A stretch of DNA of 35,772 nucleotides from Trichlorobacter sp. (GTDB lineage Bacteria; Desulfobacterota; Desulfuromonadia; Geobacterales; Pseudopelobacteraceae): the NCBI RefSeq assembly GCF_030247655.1, contig NZ_JAOTRZ010000011.1, positions 1-35,772 on the forward strand, read 5' to 3'. The notes beneath the pieces were generated by a model that worked only from the letters and a program-made list of their open reading frames with translations, was not told where the DNA came from and made no database searches. The stretch's first letter is position 1; every line of letters begins with the position of its first letter. Both the position numbers and the translations under genes were made by a program. This document shows, piece after piece, positions 27,701 through 35,772 of this stretch.

Positions 27701-28893
27701 TTTACGCGCCCTCCTTTAATGGGGTGCCCCTGCCACTTGGCCTGTACCTGCCCCGCTGAATAGCCGATAATTTTCAAGGAAGCCCGCTCAAACCCCACTG
27801 CAGCCAGCCCGTCAATTACGTCGCTGAAACCACCTGTTACATCAAGATCCAGACGAAGCTGCTGATCCCGATAGCCACGGTCATGCACCTCTTCAATCTG
27901 ATCCACCTGCTCCTTCAAGGCATCCTGCAGACGACGGATATCTGCCTGAGGAATCATACTCACCGTCATACGCAATGTTCTCAAGCCGCTCAGCCGCTTG
28001 GTCCAGGCAGCAACCATCTGCCGCTGCAGCCCGACGCTCAACTCATCTGCCGCCTTTTCAAAGGCCTCGTTGGTTGCGGTTGCCGGATTAACATGCAGGG
28101 CCTGCTGCGTTGCCGTCTCAGTAGCCAGCAGCTCCCCGCTGTCCACCTCAATAGCACGGCAGGTAACCGTAACCTGAACCGGGCGCAGGTTGGTACCACT
28201 TAAGGCAGAGGTTGACCGGCCAGTGGCACGGCCGACAATCACAATTTCAGCCCCACCGGCGGCAGCAGCACGAACCACCGCATCAGTATGATCAGCCTGA
28301 TTTTTGACGAGCTCATGTTGCACCGCCAGCATGGCCTGACGATCAACCATGGCATAGCCCCGTTTGCCCAGACTCGAAAGCAGTCTGTTCTCCACCACGC
28401 CGCCCGGAATAGGGTTACCAAAACCGTTCTGCTCCATTACCACCACTGCAATCCGTGGTTTTCCCATTTTCTTGATCAGCAGCCCGGCATTATCCAGACC
28501 CTGCTCCAGTTTGTGGCGGGAAACCGAGGCAAAAACGGTAAGACGATAGGCATCTGCCTCAACCTTCTCGCCGACAATACGGTACGTCTTGATGAATCCT
28601 CGACTTTTAGAAAATATCTTATCATTCAGCAGCTCCGAGTCCTTGACCACGGTCTTCGACTCAAGCGCCACCCCGACGACCTGCTCAACAGCTCGCCTGA
28701 AGGCATTCTGCAAGGCTGCTTCCCGGGCCTGATCCTTACGCCCGCCGACAATGGTGGCATACCCTTCAACTTCAATGCTGCCACCGGACTGATCTGCAAC
28801 AGCCAGCCCTACCGGCAGAACCAGCAGCAAAAACAGCATGATACACCACCCTGCCAATACAGCAGCTACGGATTGGACTGTTTTAGCTTTCAC
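27697..28893 (-). CDS. FlgT-like periplasmic protein
   Basis: 398 residues with a signal peptide (hydrophobic 9-33). Residues 38-130 resemble the FlgT N-terminal domain: IEVEGYATIVGG, REAALQNAFRRAVEQVVG and a KSRGFIKTYRIV segment. Residues 145-300 form a TolB-N/CsgG-like middle domain (PRIAVVVMEQ, YAMVDRQ, GGAEIVIVGRATG, CRAIEVDSGELL). The rest is a short C-terminal domain. FlgT builds the flagellar H-ring in Vibrio, but no flagellar gene lies in this window. GTG start at 28893 with a strong GGAGGAG site; it lies 52 bases after recX, so it may be the first gene of a four-gene envelope unit. Confidence 0.68.
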   Translation of the reverse strand: MKAKTVQSVAAVLAGWCIMLFLLLVLPVGLAVADQSGGSIEVEGYATIVGGRKDQAREAALQNAFRRAVEQVVGVALESKTVVKDSELLNDKIFSKSRGFIKTYRIVGEKVEADAYRLTVFASVSRHKLEQGLDNAGLLIKKMGKPRIAVVVMEQNGFGNPIPGGVVENRLLSSLGKRGYAMVDRQAMLAVQHELVKNQADHTDAVVRAAAAGGAEIVIVGRATGRSTSALSGTNLRPVQVTVTCRAIEVDSGELLATETATQQALHVNPATATNEAFEKAADELSVGLQRQMVAAWTKRLSGLRTLRMTVSMIPQADIRRLQDALKEQVDQIEEVHDRGYRDQQLRLDLDVTGGFSDVIDGLAAVGFERASLKIIGYSAGQVQAKWQGHPIKGGRVK

Positions 28894-28945
28894 TGGTCTC
28901 CTCCTTTTCTTCCAGCCTATCTAAGTAGGTGCATTGGAAGCAGAT

Positions 28946-29410
28946 CTATCTTTCCAGCAGCTGACGTACCACATCACCACGATAGCCCCTCCGCTGCAGA
29001 AATCCGGCTATCCGTCGTCGCTGACGATCATCTGCCTCCTGCGGATTAAAGGCAGCATAACGCCGCTCAATCAACTCTCTGGCTTGCGCAAGCTCATCAC
29101 CGTCATCAGGAACATTACGTAGCACTTGATCAATCAGTTCAGGTGCTACTCCCCGGCGACGCAGTTCCTGCCGCAACCGGTAGCCCACATACCGCCCGCT
29201 TTGCCTGGCTGCAGCAACAAAACGTTCAGCGTAACGTTGATCATCCAGGTAGCCTTCAGAAATCAGCCGCTCAACAGCCTGGTGCGCCACTTCAGCAGAA
29301 AACCTTTTCATCTGCAATTTTCGCCTTAAGGCAGCACAGGTGTAATCCTGTCCAGTCAGCAGCCTGAGCGCTGCCAGATAGCAGTCGCCTGGTTGACTAG
29401 AACCGGTCAA
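28946..29410 (-). CDS. recX: Regulatory protein RecX
   Basis: Inhibitor or modulator of RecA filaments. The 154 residues show the RecX three-helix repeats: YLAALRLLTGQDYTCAALRRKL, the region around LISEGYLDDQRYAERFV, and RRRIAGFLQRRGY at the C-terminus. The start is TTG at 29410 inside the pilT-like gene (14-base overlap), chosen because the next ATG would remove the conserved first helix. The weak start suggests low, coupled expression. It is two genes downstream of recA. Confidence 0.88.
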   Translation of the reverse strand: MTGSSQPGDCYLAALRLLTGQDYTCAALRRKLQMKRFSAEVAHQAVERLISEGYLDDQRYAERFVAAARQSGRYVGYRLRQELRRRGVAPELIDQVLRNVPDDGDELAQARELIERRYAAFNPQEADDRQRRRIAGFLQRRGYRGDVVRQLLER

Positions 29411-30560
29411 CGTTAATTTTTTCCTCGCTCAGCACCTCTTCAAGCTTCTCTTCCTTATGGTCAAAGTTATCCCAGGTTGCATCAGAGGTAGATGAAATAC
29501 CGGACACCTTGAGGGCAAAGTCATCCGGGTTGGAACTCTGACGTAGCGCCTCTTCGTAGGTGATCAGCTTTGAAGTAAACAGCTTCATCAAGGACTGGTC
29601 AAAGGTCTGCATGCCGTAAGAGACAAAGCCCTGGGCAATGGCATCCTTGATCTGTTTGGTCTTGTCCTTGTCGTCAATGCACTCTTTGACCCGGGCCGTT
29701 CCCAGCAGCACTTCAACTGCAGGCACCCGCCCCTTGCCATCAGCCCGTGGCACCAACCGCTGAGAGATAATCCCCTTGATGATACTGGCCATCTGAATCC
29801 GTACCTGCCGCTGGTGATACGGCGGAAAGACCGAGATGATCCGGTTGATGGTCTCCGGCGCATCCATGGTGTGCAGGGTGGACATAACCAGGTGGCCGGT
29901 CTCGGCTGCGGTCATGGCGGTTTCAATGGTCTCGTAATCCCGCATCTCACCCACCAGGATAACGTCCGGGTCCTGACGCAGGGCACCTTTCAGCGCACTT
30001 GAGAAGGTCGGTGTATCGGTACCCACCTCCCGCTGGCTGATGATACACTTGTTGTCCCGATGCAGAAACTCCACCGGATCCTCAATGGTGATGATATTAC
30101 TGGTCCGGTTGTTGTTGATTTCATTGATCATTGCAGCCAGGGTGGATGACTTACCGGAACCAGTGGTGCCAGTCACCAGAATCAAGCCACGCTCTTCTGC
30201 ACAGAGTTTTTTCAACACCGGAGGCAGGTTCAGCTCCTCCATAGTAGGGATCTTCATTGAGATCGCCCGGAAGACCAGTGCAATGGTCCCACGCTGTCGA
30301 TAGCAGGCCACCCGAAAACGCCCCAGACCCGGCACCGCATAGGCCATATCCACCTCAGAGTTTTCCTCAAAAATCCTCCGTTGGCGGTCATTCATCATCA
30401 TGTTGGCAATACTGGCAACCACATCAGGCCCAAGCCGTTGGGCATTGGGAATCGGGTGTAGCTTGCCGTCAATCCGGACAATGGGCGGCAGGCCGGTCTT
30501 GATATGGACGTCTGATCCACGGGCCTTGACAGCAATGGTAAGAATTTCGTTCAGCTCCAC
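29397..30560 (-). CDS. PilT-family pilus retraction ATPase
   Basis: A 387-residue secretion-type hexameric ATPase of the PilT/PilU branch. It has Walker A GTTGSGKSS (131-139), an Asp box IITIEDPVEFLH (156-167), Walker B DVILVGEMRDYETI (199-212) and a His box HLVMSTLHT (223-231). The AIRNLIRE motif required for retraction in true PilT is not seen, and an acidic tail follows residue 350. It may therefore be a PilU-like accessory ATPase or a specialised paralogue. GTG start at 30560 with GGAGG six bases upstream. It sits between recA and recX, 24 bases after recA. Confidence 0.9.
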   Translation of the reverse strand: MELNEILTIAVKARGSDVHIKTGLPPIVRIDGKLHPIPNAQRLGPDVVASIANMMMNDRQRRIFEENSEVDMAYAVPGLGRFRVACYRQRGTIALVFRAISMKIPTMEELNLPPVLKKLCAEERGLILVTGTTGSGKSSTLAAMINEINNNRTSNIITIEDPVEFLHRDNKCIISQREVGTDTPTFSSALKGALRQDPDVILVGEMRDYETIETAMTAAETGHLVMSTLHTMDAPETINRIISVFPPYHQRQVRIQMASIIKGIISQRLVPRADGKGRVPAVEVLLGTARVKECIDDKDKTKQIKDAIAQGFVSYGMQTFDQSLMKLFTSKLITYEEALRQSSNPDDFALKVSGISSTSDATWDNFDHKEEKLEEVLSEEKINVDRF

Positions 30561-30584
30561 GGGGTACCTCCGAAGTCCTGCTCG

Positions 30585-31595
30585 TTATTCAGCTTTTTCT
30601 TCCTTTACTGTCGGCTTGATCAGTTCCATCAGCTTGGCTTCGATCTCGGCCAGCATGACCGGATTTTCTTTCAGGAACTGACGTGAGTTCTCCCGGCCTT
30701 GCCCGATCCGTTCTTTGTTATAGGAGAACCAGGCGCCGCTCTTGTCAACGATATTACGGTCAACCGCCAGATCCAGCACATCGCCGGTGCGGGAGATCCC
30801 TTCGCCATACAGGATATCAAATTCTGCCTCTTTGAAGGGAGGAGCCACCTTGTTTTTGACCACCTTAACCCTGGTACGGGAACCGATTACCTGATCCCCC
30901 TGTTTGAGGGTAGCAATCTTGCGGATATCCAGGCGAACCGAGGCATAAAACTTCAGTGCATTACCACCGGTGGTGGTCTCAGGGTTACCAAACATCACCC
31001 CGATCTTCATCCTGATCTGGTTAATAAAAATCACACAGCAATTAGATTTGGAAATGATGCCGGTCAGCTTACGCAATGCCTGGGACATCAAACGGGCCTG
31101 GAGGCCAACGTGAGAATCACCCATTTCGCCTTCAATCTCAGCCTTGGGTACCAAAGCCGCCACTGAATCGATCACCAGTATATCGATGGCACCACTACGC
31201 ACCAGTGTCTCAGCAATCTCCAGGGCCTGTTCACCGGTATCGGGTTGTGAAACCAGCAGATCATCGGTACGCACCCCCAGTTTGCGGGCATAGCCAACAT
31301 CCAGCGCATGTTCGGCATCTACAAACGCGGCGATACCACCGGTTTTTTGGGCCTCAGCCACAATATGCAAGGCCAGGGTCGTTTTACCGGAGGATTCAGG
31401 GCCATAGATCTCAATCACTCGGCCACGGGGTACACCACCCACCCCCAGAGCCAGGTCAAGGGAGATAGCTCCGGTGGAGATCGACTCAACACCGGGCAAT
31501 GCCTCATCATTACCGAGGCGCATGATGGCACCTTTACCGAACTGTTTTTCAATCTGGGAAAGAGCCAACTCTATAGCCTTATTCTTATCACTCAC
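30585..31595 (-). CDS. recA: Recombinase RecA
   Basis: DNA strand-exchange protein and SOS co-protease. The 336 residues contain Walker [10 protein letters not shown] (65-73), [17 protein letters not shown] and the L2 loop around [17 protein letters not shown]. The C-terminal tail ([14 protein letters not shown]) is shorter than in Escherichia coli. The GTG start at 31595 has AAGGAGG about 8 bases upstream. It is the first gene of the 20-kb minus-strand run. Confidence 0.98.
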   Translation of the reverse strand: MSDKNKAIELALSQIEKQFGKGAIMRLGNDEALPGVESISTGAISLDLALGVGGVPRGRVIEIYGPESSGKTTLALHIVAEAQKTGGIAAFVDAEHALDVGYARKLGVRTDDLLVSQPDTGEQALEIAETLVRSGAIDILVIDSVAALVPKAEIEGEMGDSHVGLQARLMSQALRKLTGIISKSNCCVIFINQIRMKIGVMFGNPETTTGGNALKFYASVRLDIRKIATLKQGDQVIGSRTRVKVVKNKVAPPFKEAEFDILYGEGISRTGDVLDLAVDRNIVDKSGAWFSYNKERIGQGRENSRQFLKENPVMLAEIEAKLMELIKPTVKEEKAE

Positions 31596-31608
31596 AGGAG
31601 TACCTCCT

Positions 31609-31647
31609 TGGTACGGAAAAAATTGGAAATAGTTGCGAAACGTACCA
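31609..31647 (-). promoter_or_regulatory. Inverted repeat in the recA leader
   Basis: TGGTACG (31609-31615) and CGTACCA (31641-31647) form a perfect 7-base inverted repeat with a 25-base spacer just upstream of the recA ribosome site. It could be a leader hairpin or paired half-sites. It does not match the GGTT-N-ACC style LexA boxes reported for Geobacter relatives, so SOS control cannot be claimed. Confidence 0.35.
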
Positions 31648-31684
31648 CATCAAAACAACCAGCGGCAAGCTAATTTGGGCTGAT

Positions 31685-32167
31685 TCAGGCCGTTTCAGGC
31701 ATCGTAAGTCGCTTTTTCAGCATTAAAAGCCCCATTTCTACCGTCTGTTCCCGCACAGCAGCACGATCGCCATCAAATTGGCACCGAACAACCTCACAGC
31801 CATCCTGATCAGCAAGGGCGATATAGACCGTACCGACCGGCTTTTCGCTGGTGCCGCCATCCGGTCCGGCAATACCGGTTACTGCCAAAGACAAACCACT
31901 ACCAATTGCCTTGCATGCTCCCTCAGCCATGGCCCGGACAACCGGTTCACTTACTGCCCCGTACATGGCCAGCATCGGCTCAGGAACATCCAGAAGCTTC
32001 ATCTTAACCTCATTGGAATAGGCCACAACACCACCCCTGAACCAGGCAGAACAACCCGCGATATCTGTCACCCGTGCTGCAATCATCCCGCCGGTACAGG
32101 ATTCAGCCAAAGCAAGAGTCAGTCCAGAGGTATGAAACAGTGCTGCCAGCTCCTGATCAACAACCAT
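31685..32167 (-). CDS. pncC: Nicotinamide-nucleotide amidase (CinA C-terminal type)
   Basis: Stand-alone CinA C-terminal domain of 160 residues, the PncC family that deamidates nicotinamide mononucleotide (NMN) to nicotinate mononucleotide (NaMN). The catalytic region is [17 protein letters not shown] (S23), with [10 protein letters not shown] and [11 protein letters not shown] following. The ATG at 32167 is selected because AGGGAG lies at the right distance; an ATG at 32173 is too close to it. The gene overlaps larC by 11 bases. Confidence 0.9.
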   Translation of the reverse strand: MVVDQELAALFHTSGLTLALAESCTGGMIAARVTDIAGCSAWFRGGVVAYSNEVKMKLLDVPEPMLAMYGAVSEPVVRAMAEGACKAIGSGLSLAVTGIAGPDGGTSEKPVGTVYIALADQDGCEVVRCQFDGDRAAVREQTVEMGLLMLKKRLTMPETA

Positions 32168-33338
32168 GTTCATACTCCCTGCTGACAATCTGCTGCACCT
32201 CACGCAAAGCCAGACCCCGTTCCCGGGCGATCCTGCAGCAATCATCATATTCAGGCTTACTGCCATACTGGCTGACCTTGAACCTTACGACACCCAACGA
32301 GGTCTGATACTCCTCAATCCGTCGCTGCTGCACCAGACGCTGTATCTGCTGCACCCGCATCCCCAGAGTACCAGTCTCTTGCATCACCAGTTGCGCCATC
32401 TGTTCTTTTTGGTCAAGACGACAGAGCAATGACAACATCACACCCGGCCGCTGTTTTTTCATCTGGATCGGCGTATGCCAGACATCCAGCGCCCCGGCTG
32501 CAAACAGTTGTTCCATGGTGTAGCCCAGCTGTTCAGGGGTCACATCATCCAGGTTGCAGCTCAGCTCAGCGATAGCCTCATGATCAAGCTGCTCCGACAA
32601 CTCGCCCAGAAAACCGCGCAGGATATTGGGGCAATCTTCAAAATCTTTGCTTCCGGCTCCATGCCCAATCGTTGAGACTGTCATCTCCGGCATGTTCTTA
32701 ACCGGATCTGCCAAGGCAGCCAGTATAGCCGCACCGGTGGGAGTTACGCGCTCACCGGTACCGCACTTGTTATGGACTGCCAGGCCTTTCAGTAACTCAG
32801 CCGTTGCAGGTGCTGGCACCGGCAGACGGCCATGGGCTGTCTCCACAAAGCCGCCCCCCAGCGGCACTGCAGAGCAATAAACGTTATCCACCTTCAGCCA
32901 GTCCAGGGCAATCGCCGTTCCCATGATATCCACGATGCTGTCCACCGCTCCCACTTCATGGAACCGCACCTGATCCACAGCTACCTGATGGGCCTGCGCC
33001 TCAGCTTCAGCCAGCCGCAGGAATATTCGCTGTGCCAGCTCTTTGACGTTTACACTCAGATCACTGTCAGCGATCATCTGTCTGATATCGGCATAGCTCC
33101 GGTGGTGGTGTCCGTGACCATGGTGCTGGTGTTCATGGGGTAGCTGAACGGTGAAATGCCTGCCGGTCATGCCGCCACGCAGAACCTGTTCTTCAACTAG
33201 ATTAAAGGCATCTTCCGGTAGGCCAAGCTTGCCCAGCTCACCCTTCAGATAGGCCAACGGCACACCCATGTCCAGCAAGGCAGCCACCGTCATATCACCG
33301 GCAATACCGGCAGTAGCATCAAGGTACAAAACAGACAT
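32157..33338 (-). CDS. larC: Nickel-pincer cofactor nickel insertase LarC
   Basis: CTP-dependent enzyme that inserts nickel into the pyridinium bisthiocarboxylate mononucleotide cofactor first found in lactate racemase. The 393 residues start with [21 protein letters not shown] histidine-rich loop at residues 68-79 (eight His) probably binds nickel. The gene is one continuous frame, unlike the programmed-frameshift larC of Lactiplantibacillus. It lies 2 bases after larB and overlaps pncC by 11 bases. No larE or larA is in the window. Confidence 0.92.
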   Translation of the reverse strand: MSVLYLDATAGIAGDMTVAALLDMGVPLAYLKGELGKLGLPEDAFNLVEEQVLRGGMTGRHFTVQLPHEHQHHGHGHHHRSYADIRQMIADSDLSVNVKELAQRIFLRLAEAEAQAHQVAVDQVRFHEVGAVDSIVDIMGTAIALDWLKVDNVYCSAVPLGGGFVETAHGRLPVPAPATAELLKGLAVHNKCGTGERVTPTGAAILAALADPVKNMPEMTVSTIGHGAGSKDFEDCPNILRGFLGELSEQLDHEAIAELSCNLDDVTPEQLGYTMEQLFAAGALDVWHTPIQMKKQRPGVMLSLLCRLDQKEQMAQLVMQETGTLGMRVQQIQRLVQQRRIEEYQTSLGVVRFKVSQYGSKPEYDDCCRIARERGLALREVQQIVSREYEHGC

Positions 33339-33340
33339 AC

Positions 33341-34090
33341 TTAGTTCCTGTTCATCAGACTGGCAGCACAGGCAGCTCCAAAGCCGTTATCAATATTCAC
33401 TACGGTGACTCCACTGGCGCAGGAGTTAAGCATTCCCAGCAACGCGGCAATGCCACCAAAGGACGCACCGTACCCCACTGAGGTAGGCACTGCAATCACC
33501 GGCCGATCTACCAGCCCACCCACCACCGATGGTAAGGCGCCCTCCATCCCTGCCACCACAATCAATACGGTTGCCGAGCGTAACAGCTCCATACGGGACA
33601 ACAGCCGATGAATCCCTGCCACCCCGACATCACAGAGCAGTTCTGCGTGATTACCCATGAAACGAGCGGTTACCAGGGCCTCACTGGCCACCGGCAGATC
33701 CGACGTACCGGCTGCGACGACCAGGATGGTACCCCGCCCCTGTTCCTGCTTTGCTGTCGTATCAAGGGTCATACAACGTGCCTCGGTATGATAAAAGGCC
33801 TTGGGAAAAGCAGCCAGCAGCTCAACTGCCCGGGTCTCATCCAGCCTGGTCACCAGCACATTACTGCCACGGCTACTGATTGACTCCATGATCATGGCAA
33901 TCTGCTCTACGGTCTTACCCTGACCAAAAATAATCTCTGGCTGACCTTGGCGCAAACCGCGGTGATGATCAACCTGAGCAAATCCCAGATCTTCAAACGG
34001 AAGGTGGCGTAACTGCTCCACACCTTGTTCAGGCGTTGTCTCACCTGTTGCAATCGCCTGCAAGAGCGTTTGTAACTCTTCTTCGCCCAT
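33341..34090 (-). CDS. larB: Pyridinium-3,5-biscarboxylic acid mononucleotide synthase LarB
   Basis: First enzyme of nickel-pincer cofactor synthesis: it carboxylates and hydrolyses nicotinate adenine dinucleotide (NaAD). The C-terminal half is a PurE-like domain ([72 protein letters not shown]). The ATG at 34090 ([10 protein letters not shown], 249 residues) has GGAG at the right distance; the upstream ATG at 34126 has none. It is the first gene of larB-larC-pncC. Confidence 0.92.
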   Translation of the reverse strand: MGEEELQTLLQAIATGETTPEQGVEQLRHLPFEDLGFAQVDHHRGLRQGQPEIIFGQGKTVEQIAMIMESISSRGSNVLVTRLDETRAVELLAAFPKAFYHTEARCMTLDTTAKQEQGRGTILVVAAGTSDLPVASEALVTARFMGNHAELLCDVGVAGIHRLLSRMELLRSATVLIVVAGMEGALPSVVGGLVDRPVIAVPTSVGYGASFGGIAALLGMLNSCASGVTVVNIDNGFGAACAASLMNRN

Positions 34091-34161
34091 ATTTATCACT
34101 CCATCCTTTACCGCTGATTTCCGCATACAGTTTTCTTATACCATCATCCTGCCAATTTGCC

Positions 34162-34167
34162 ATTATA
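34162..34167 (-). promoter_or_regulatory. Candidate -10 box of the larB promoter
   Basis: A perfect TATAAT on the minus strand at 34167-34162, about 72 bases before the larB start. No good -35 match is found 16-18 bases upstream, so activator dependence or chance are both possible. Confidence 0.3.
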
Positions 34168-34204
34168 CAGTTCTTCAAAAACCGGTTTATTGATACGAAA
34201 ACAG

Positions 34205-34218
34205 GGTGTTATCACACC
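34205..34218. promoter_or_regulatory. Inverted repeat upstream of leuC
   Basis: GGTGT-TATC-ACACC at 34205-34218 is a perfect 5-base repeat with a 4-base centre, lying in the 201-base divergent gap between larB and leuC, 74 bases before the leuC start. It is a possible operator; no regulator is identifiable. No convincing leuC promoter hexamers were found. Confidence 0.3.
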
Positions 34219-34291
34219 AAAGCAGTAGACTTACCAGCCACTTTCTGCTACATCTGTCCAACCTGAAACATCGGAAAGGAAGGACTGAAGA

Positions 34292-35575
34292 ATGGGTAAG
34301 ACCACTGCAGAAAAGATTTTTGCCGCCCACCTGGTGGATGAGCCGTTCAGCGGCACCAAGGTGCTGAAGCTGGATGTGGTACTCTGCCACGAAATTACTA
34401 CCCCGATTGCCATTGACGATCTGATCGCACGAGGTAAAGACCGCGTCTTTGACCCCACTAAAATCAAGGCTGTTATTGACCATGTCACCCCGTCCAAGGA
34501 CTCAAAGACCGCCACACAGGCCAAGATTTTACGGGACTGGGCCCGTCGTCAAAACATTAAAGACTTCTTTGATGTCGGCGCCAATGGTGTTTGCCATGCC
34601 CTGTTTCCTGAAAAAGGCTTTATCCGTCCCGGCAACACGGTCATCATGGGTGATTCCCACACCTGTACCCACGGTGCTTTTGGGGCCTTTGCCGCCGGTG
34701 TAGGTACCACTGACCTTGAGGTTGGCATCCTGAAAGGAGTCTGTGCCTTTCGTGAACCAAAATCAATCCGTGTTAATGTCAATGGCCAGCTTCCTAAAGG
34801 GGTGTATGCCAAGGACGTGATACTGACCATTATCGGTAAGATCGGCGTCAATGGCGCCACTGACCGGGTGATTGAGTTTTGCGGCTCCACCATAGATGCC
34901 ATGACCATGGAATCCCGCATGACGCTGTGTAATATGGCCATTGAGGCTGGCGGCACCTCAGGCATCTGTATGCCTGACATGACCACCGTTGACTACCTCT
35001 GGTCGTTTATTCAGGATGAGTTTTCCTCTAAAGAGGCTGCGCTGGCTGACTACCAGAAGTGGTGTTCAGATGCGGATGCCATCTATGAGCAGACCATTGA
35101 GATTGATGCGGCATCCCTGGTACCGGTTGCCACCTTCAACTTCAAACCTGATCAGGTTAAAGCGGTAACTGAGTTCAGCAATAACAAGGTTGATCAGGTA
35201 TACCTCGGCTCCTGCACCAACGGTCGTCTTGAGGACCTGCGGGTTGCAGCCCAGATCCTGAAGGGTAAGAAGCTGGCAGAAAACGTACGTGGCATTCTTT
35301 CTCCTGCCACCCCCAAGATCTATCGCGATGCCATGAAGGAAGGCTTGATTGATATCTTCCTGGATGCCGGCTTCTGCGTCACCAACTCCACCTGTGGCGC
35401 CTGCCTGGGGATGAGCAACGGCGTACTGGCAGATGGTGAGGTCTGCGCTTCTACCACCAACCGTAACTTTAACGGCCGGATGGGCAAAGGCGGCATGGTA
35501 CACCTGATGTCACCGGCAACGGCTGCGGCCACCGCCATTGAGGGCAAGATTGCTGACCCTCGCAAGTATCTCTAG
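34292..35575 (+). CDS. leuC: 3-isopropylmalate dehydratase large subunit
   Basis: Aconitase-family subunit that, with LeuD, isomerises 2-isopropylmalate to 3-isopropylmalate in leucine synthesis. The 427 residues match the shorter, archaeal-like class. The [4Fe-4S] ligands are C308 (LGSCTNGR), C368 and C371 (STCGACLGM). GDSHTCTHGAFGAFAAGVG and the C-terminal NRNFNGRMGKGG are family hallmarks. AAGGAAGGA (34276-34284) lies 7 bases before the ATG. LeuD should follow, and its start does, but it is broken after about 11 codons. Confidence 0.95.
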   Translation: MGKTTAEKIFAAHLVDEPFSGTKVLKLDVVLCHEITTPIAIDDLIARGKDRVFDPTKIKAVIDHVTPSKDSKTATQAKILRDWARRQNIKDFFDVGANGVCHALFPEKGFIRPGNTVIMGDSHTCTHGAFGAFAAGVGTTDLEVGILKGVCAFREPKSIRVNVNGQLPKGVYAKDVILTIIGKIGVNGATDRVIEFCGSTIDAMTMESRMTLCNMAIEAGGTSGICMPDMTTVDYLWSFIQDEFSSKEAALADYQKWCSDADAIYEQTIEIDAASLVPVATFNFKPDQVKAVTEFSNNKVDQVYLGSCTNGRLEDLRVAAQILKGKKLAENVRGILSPATPKIYRDAMKEGLIDIFLDAGFCVTNSTCGACLGMSNGVLADGEVCASTTNRNFNGRMGKGGMVHLMSPATAAATAIEGKIADPRKYL

Positions 35576-35601
35576 TTCATTTATTCGACAAGGAGCTTTC
35601 C

Positions 35602-35655
35602 ATGAAAACTTTTGGCGGGCCGGTTCTGTTTCTGGAGAGCATCCTGTTCTTGTGA
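35602..35655 (+). pseudogene. leuD: 3-isopropylmalate dehydratase small subunit, first codons only
   Basis: A good AAGGAG site (35590-35595) precedes ATG AAA ACT TTT GGC, giving [11 protein letters not shown], which matches the N-terminus of LeuD of this class (normally continuing LDR.DINTDEIIPAKYL). After CTG at 35632-35634 the match stops, the frame runs into the reverse complement of a rodA gene, and TGA follows at 35653. The loss is most likely from a chimeric join rather than a real mutation. Confidence 0.75.
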
Positions 35656-35772
35656 ATGCTCATGAGGATGCGGATGCCGAGGAACAGCGTCACCAGCGCC
35701 GTGCCGCCGTAGCTGACGAAGGGCAGCGGCACGCCCACCACCGGCAGCAGCCCGCTGACCATGCCCATGTTC
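35636..35772 (-). pseudogene. rodA: RodA/FtsW-family C-terminal fragment
   Basis: Read on the minus strand from the right edge: [25 protein letters not shown]-type sequence, then [20 protein letters not shown]. This is the conserved C-terminal helix region of the SEDS peptidoglycan polymerase RodA. The frame stays open through the antisense of the leuD start to 35577, adding unrelated residues (SRNRTGPPK onward). I counted 77 G or C among 112 bases in 35661-35772 (about 69 percent), against 35 of 60 in a leuC block at 35461-35520. The 5' part lies outside the window. Confidence 0.75.

Noticed and set aside
27697-28893. Flagellar gene cluster
   Set aside because: The FlgT-like protein has no flagellar neighbour in the whole window, so a flagellar role is not supported.
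28288-29049. A 253-codon plus-strand frame opposite the FlgT-like gene and the recX end
   Set aside because: Its translation shows no domain or signal and is a complement shadow of the minus-strand genes.
31596-31684. SOS (LexA) box upstream of recA
   Set aside because: No match to the GGTT-N-ACC style site remembered for Geobacter relatives; only a 7-base inverted repeat with a long spacer is present.
35198-35205. A further GTATAC near 35200
   Set aside because: It lies inside leuC coding sequence without the flanking GTTTT or a TTGACA at 31 bases, so it is not counted as a third operator.
35577-35768. A complete 63-residue gene at the right end
   Set aside because: It is the C-terminal part of RodA reading through a chimeric join into antisense leuD; it is not an independent gene.
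1-35772. CRISPR arrays, insertion sequences, tRNA genes, phage genes
   Set aside because: Reading through the intergenic regions showed no direct-repeat arrays, transposase motifs, terminal inverted repeats or cloverleaf-like sequences.

Overview
The window looks like part of a Geobacterales chromosome (Geobacter/Trichlorobacter-like). This is inferred from gene content and order: a complex I operon with hydrogenase-like NuoF and NuoG, an a/c-only ATP synthase cluster next to hemL and nuo, a recA-pilT-recX-alaS-argB block, and CsgG- and FlgT-like envelope genes. The sequence starts inside nuoH. It ends at an abrupt join between the first codons of leuD and an inverted piece of rodA, so it is probably a complete contig with a chimeric right end.

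Layout. Positions 1-8276 (minus) hold nuoA-B-C-D-E-F-G and partial nuoH, the NADH-input and connecting arm of complex I. Positions 8277-8581 are a 305-base divergent regulatory region. Positions 8582-11588 (plus) hold hemL, then atpZ, a subunit I gene, atpB and atpE, closed by a convergent terminator at 11620-11660. The catalytic F1 genes are not here. Positions 11685-31595 (minus) form an almost gapless 20-kb run, listed here in transcription order: recA, pilT-like, recX, three envelope genes (FlgT-like, CsgG-like lipoprotein, FN3 repeat protein), a small secreted protein, alaS, a receiver-histidine kinase, argB, argD, argF, argG, NUDIX, a nitrilase-fold protein, argH and a lipoprotein. Positions 31685-34090 (minus) hold larB, larC and pncC (CinA C-terminal type). 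Positions 34292-35575 (plus) hold leuC, followed by the broken leuD start and the rodA fragment.

How the genes work together. Complex I and the proton channel of ATP synthase form one energy-conserving theme. Their promoters share a 12-base element, GTTTTGTATACA, at an identical 31-base distance from a TTGACA box, which suggests one common regulator. The arginine genes cover the second and third steps from N-acetylglutamate to arginine (argB, argD) plus argF, argG and argH; argC and argJ/argA are absent. Two extra genes, NUDIX and nitrilase-fold, sit between argG and argH. LarB and LarC make and load the nickel-pincer cofactor, and the overlapping pncC makes nicotinate mononucleotide, two steps from LarB's substrate. 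The FlgT/CsgG/FN3 genes look like an uncharacterised outer-membrane-associated assembly and are the best candidate for an undescribed system.

No tRNA, rRNA, CRISPR array, insertion sequence or phage gene was recognised.
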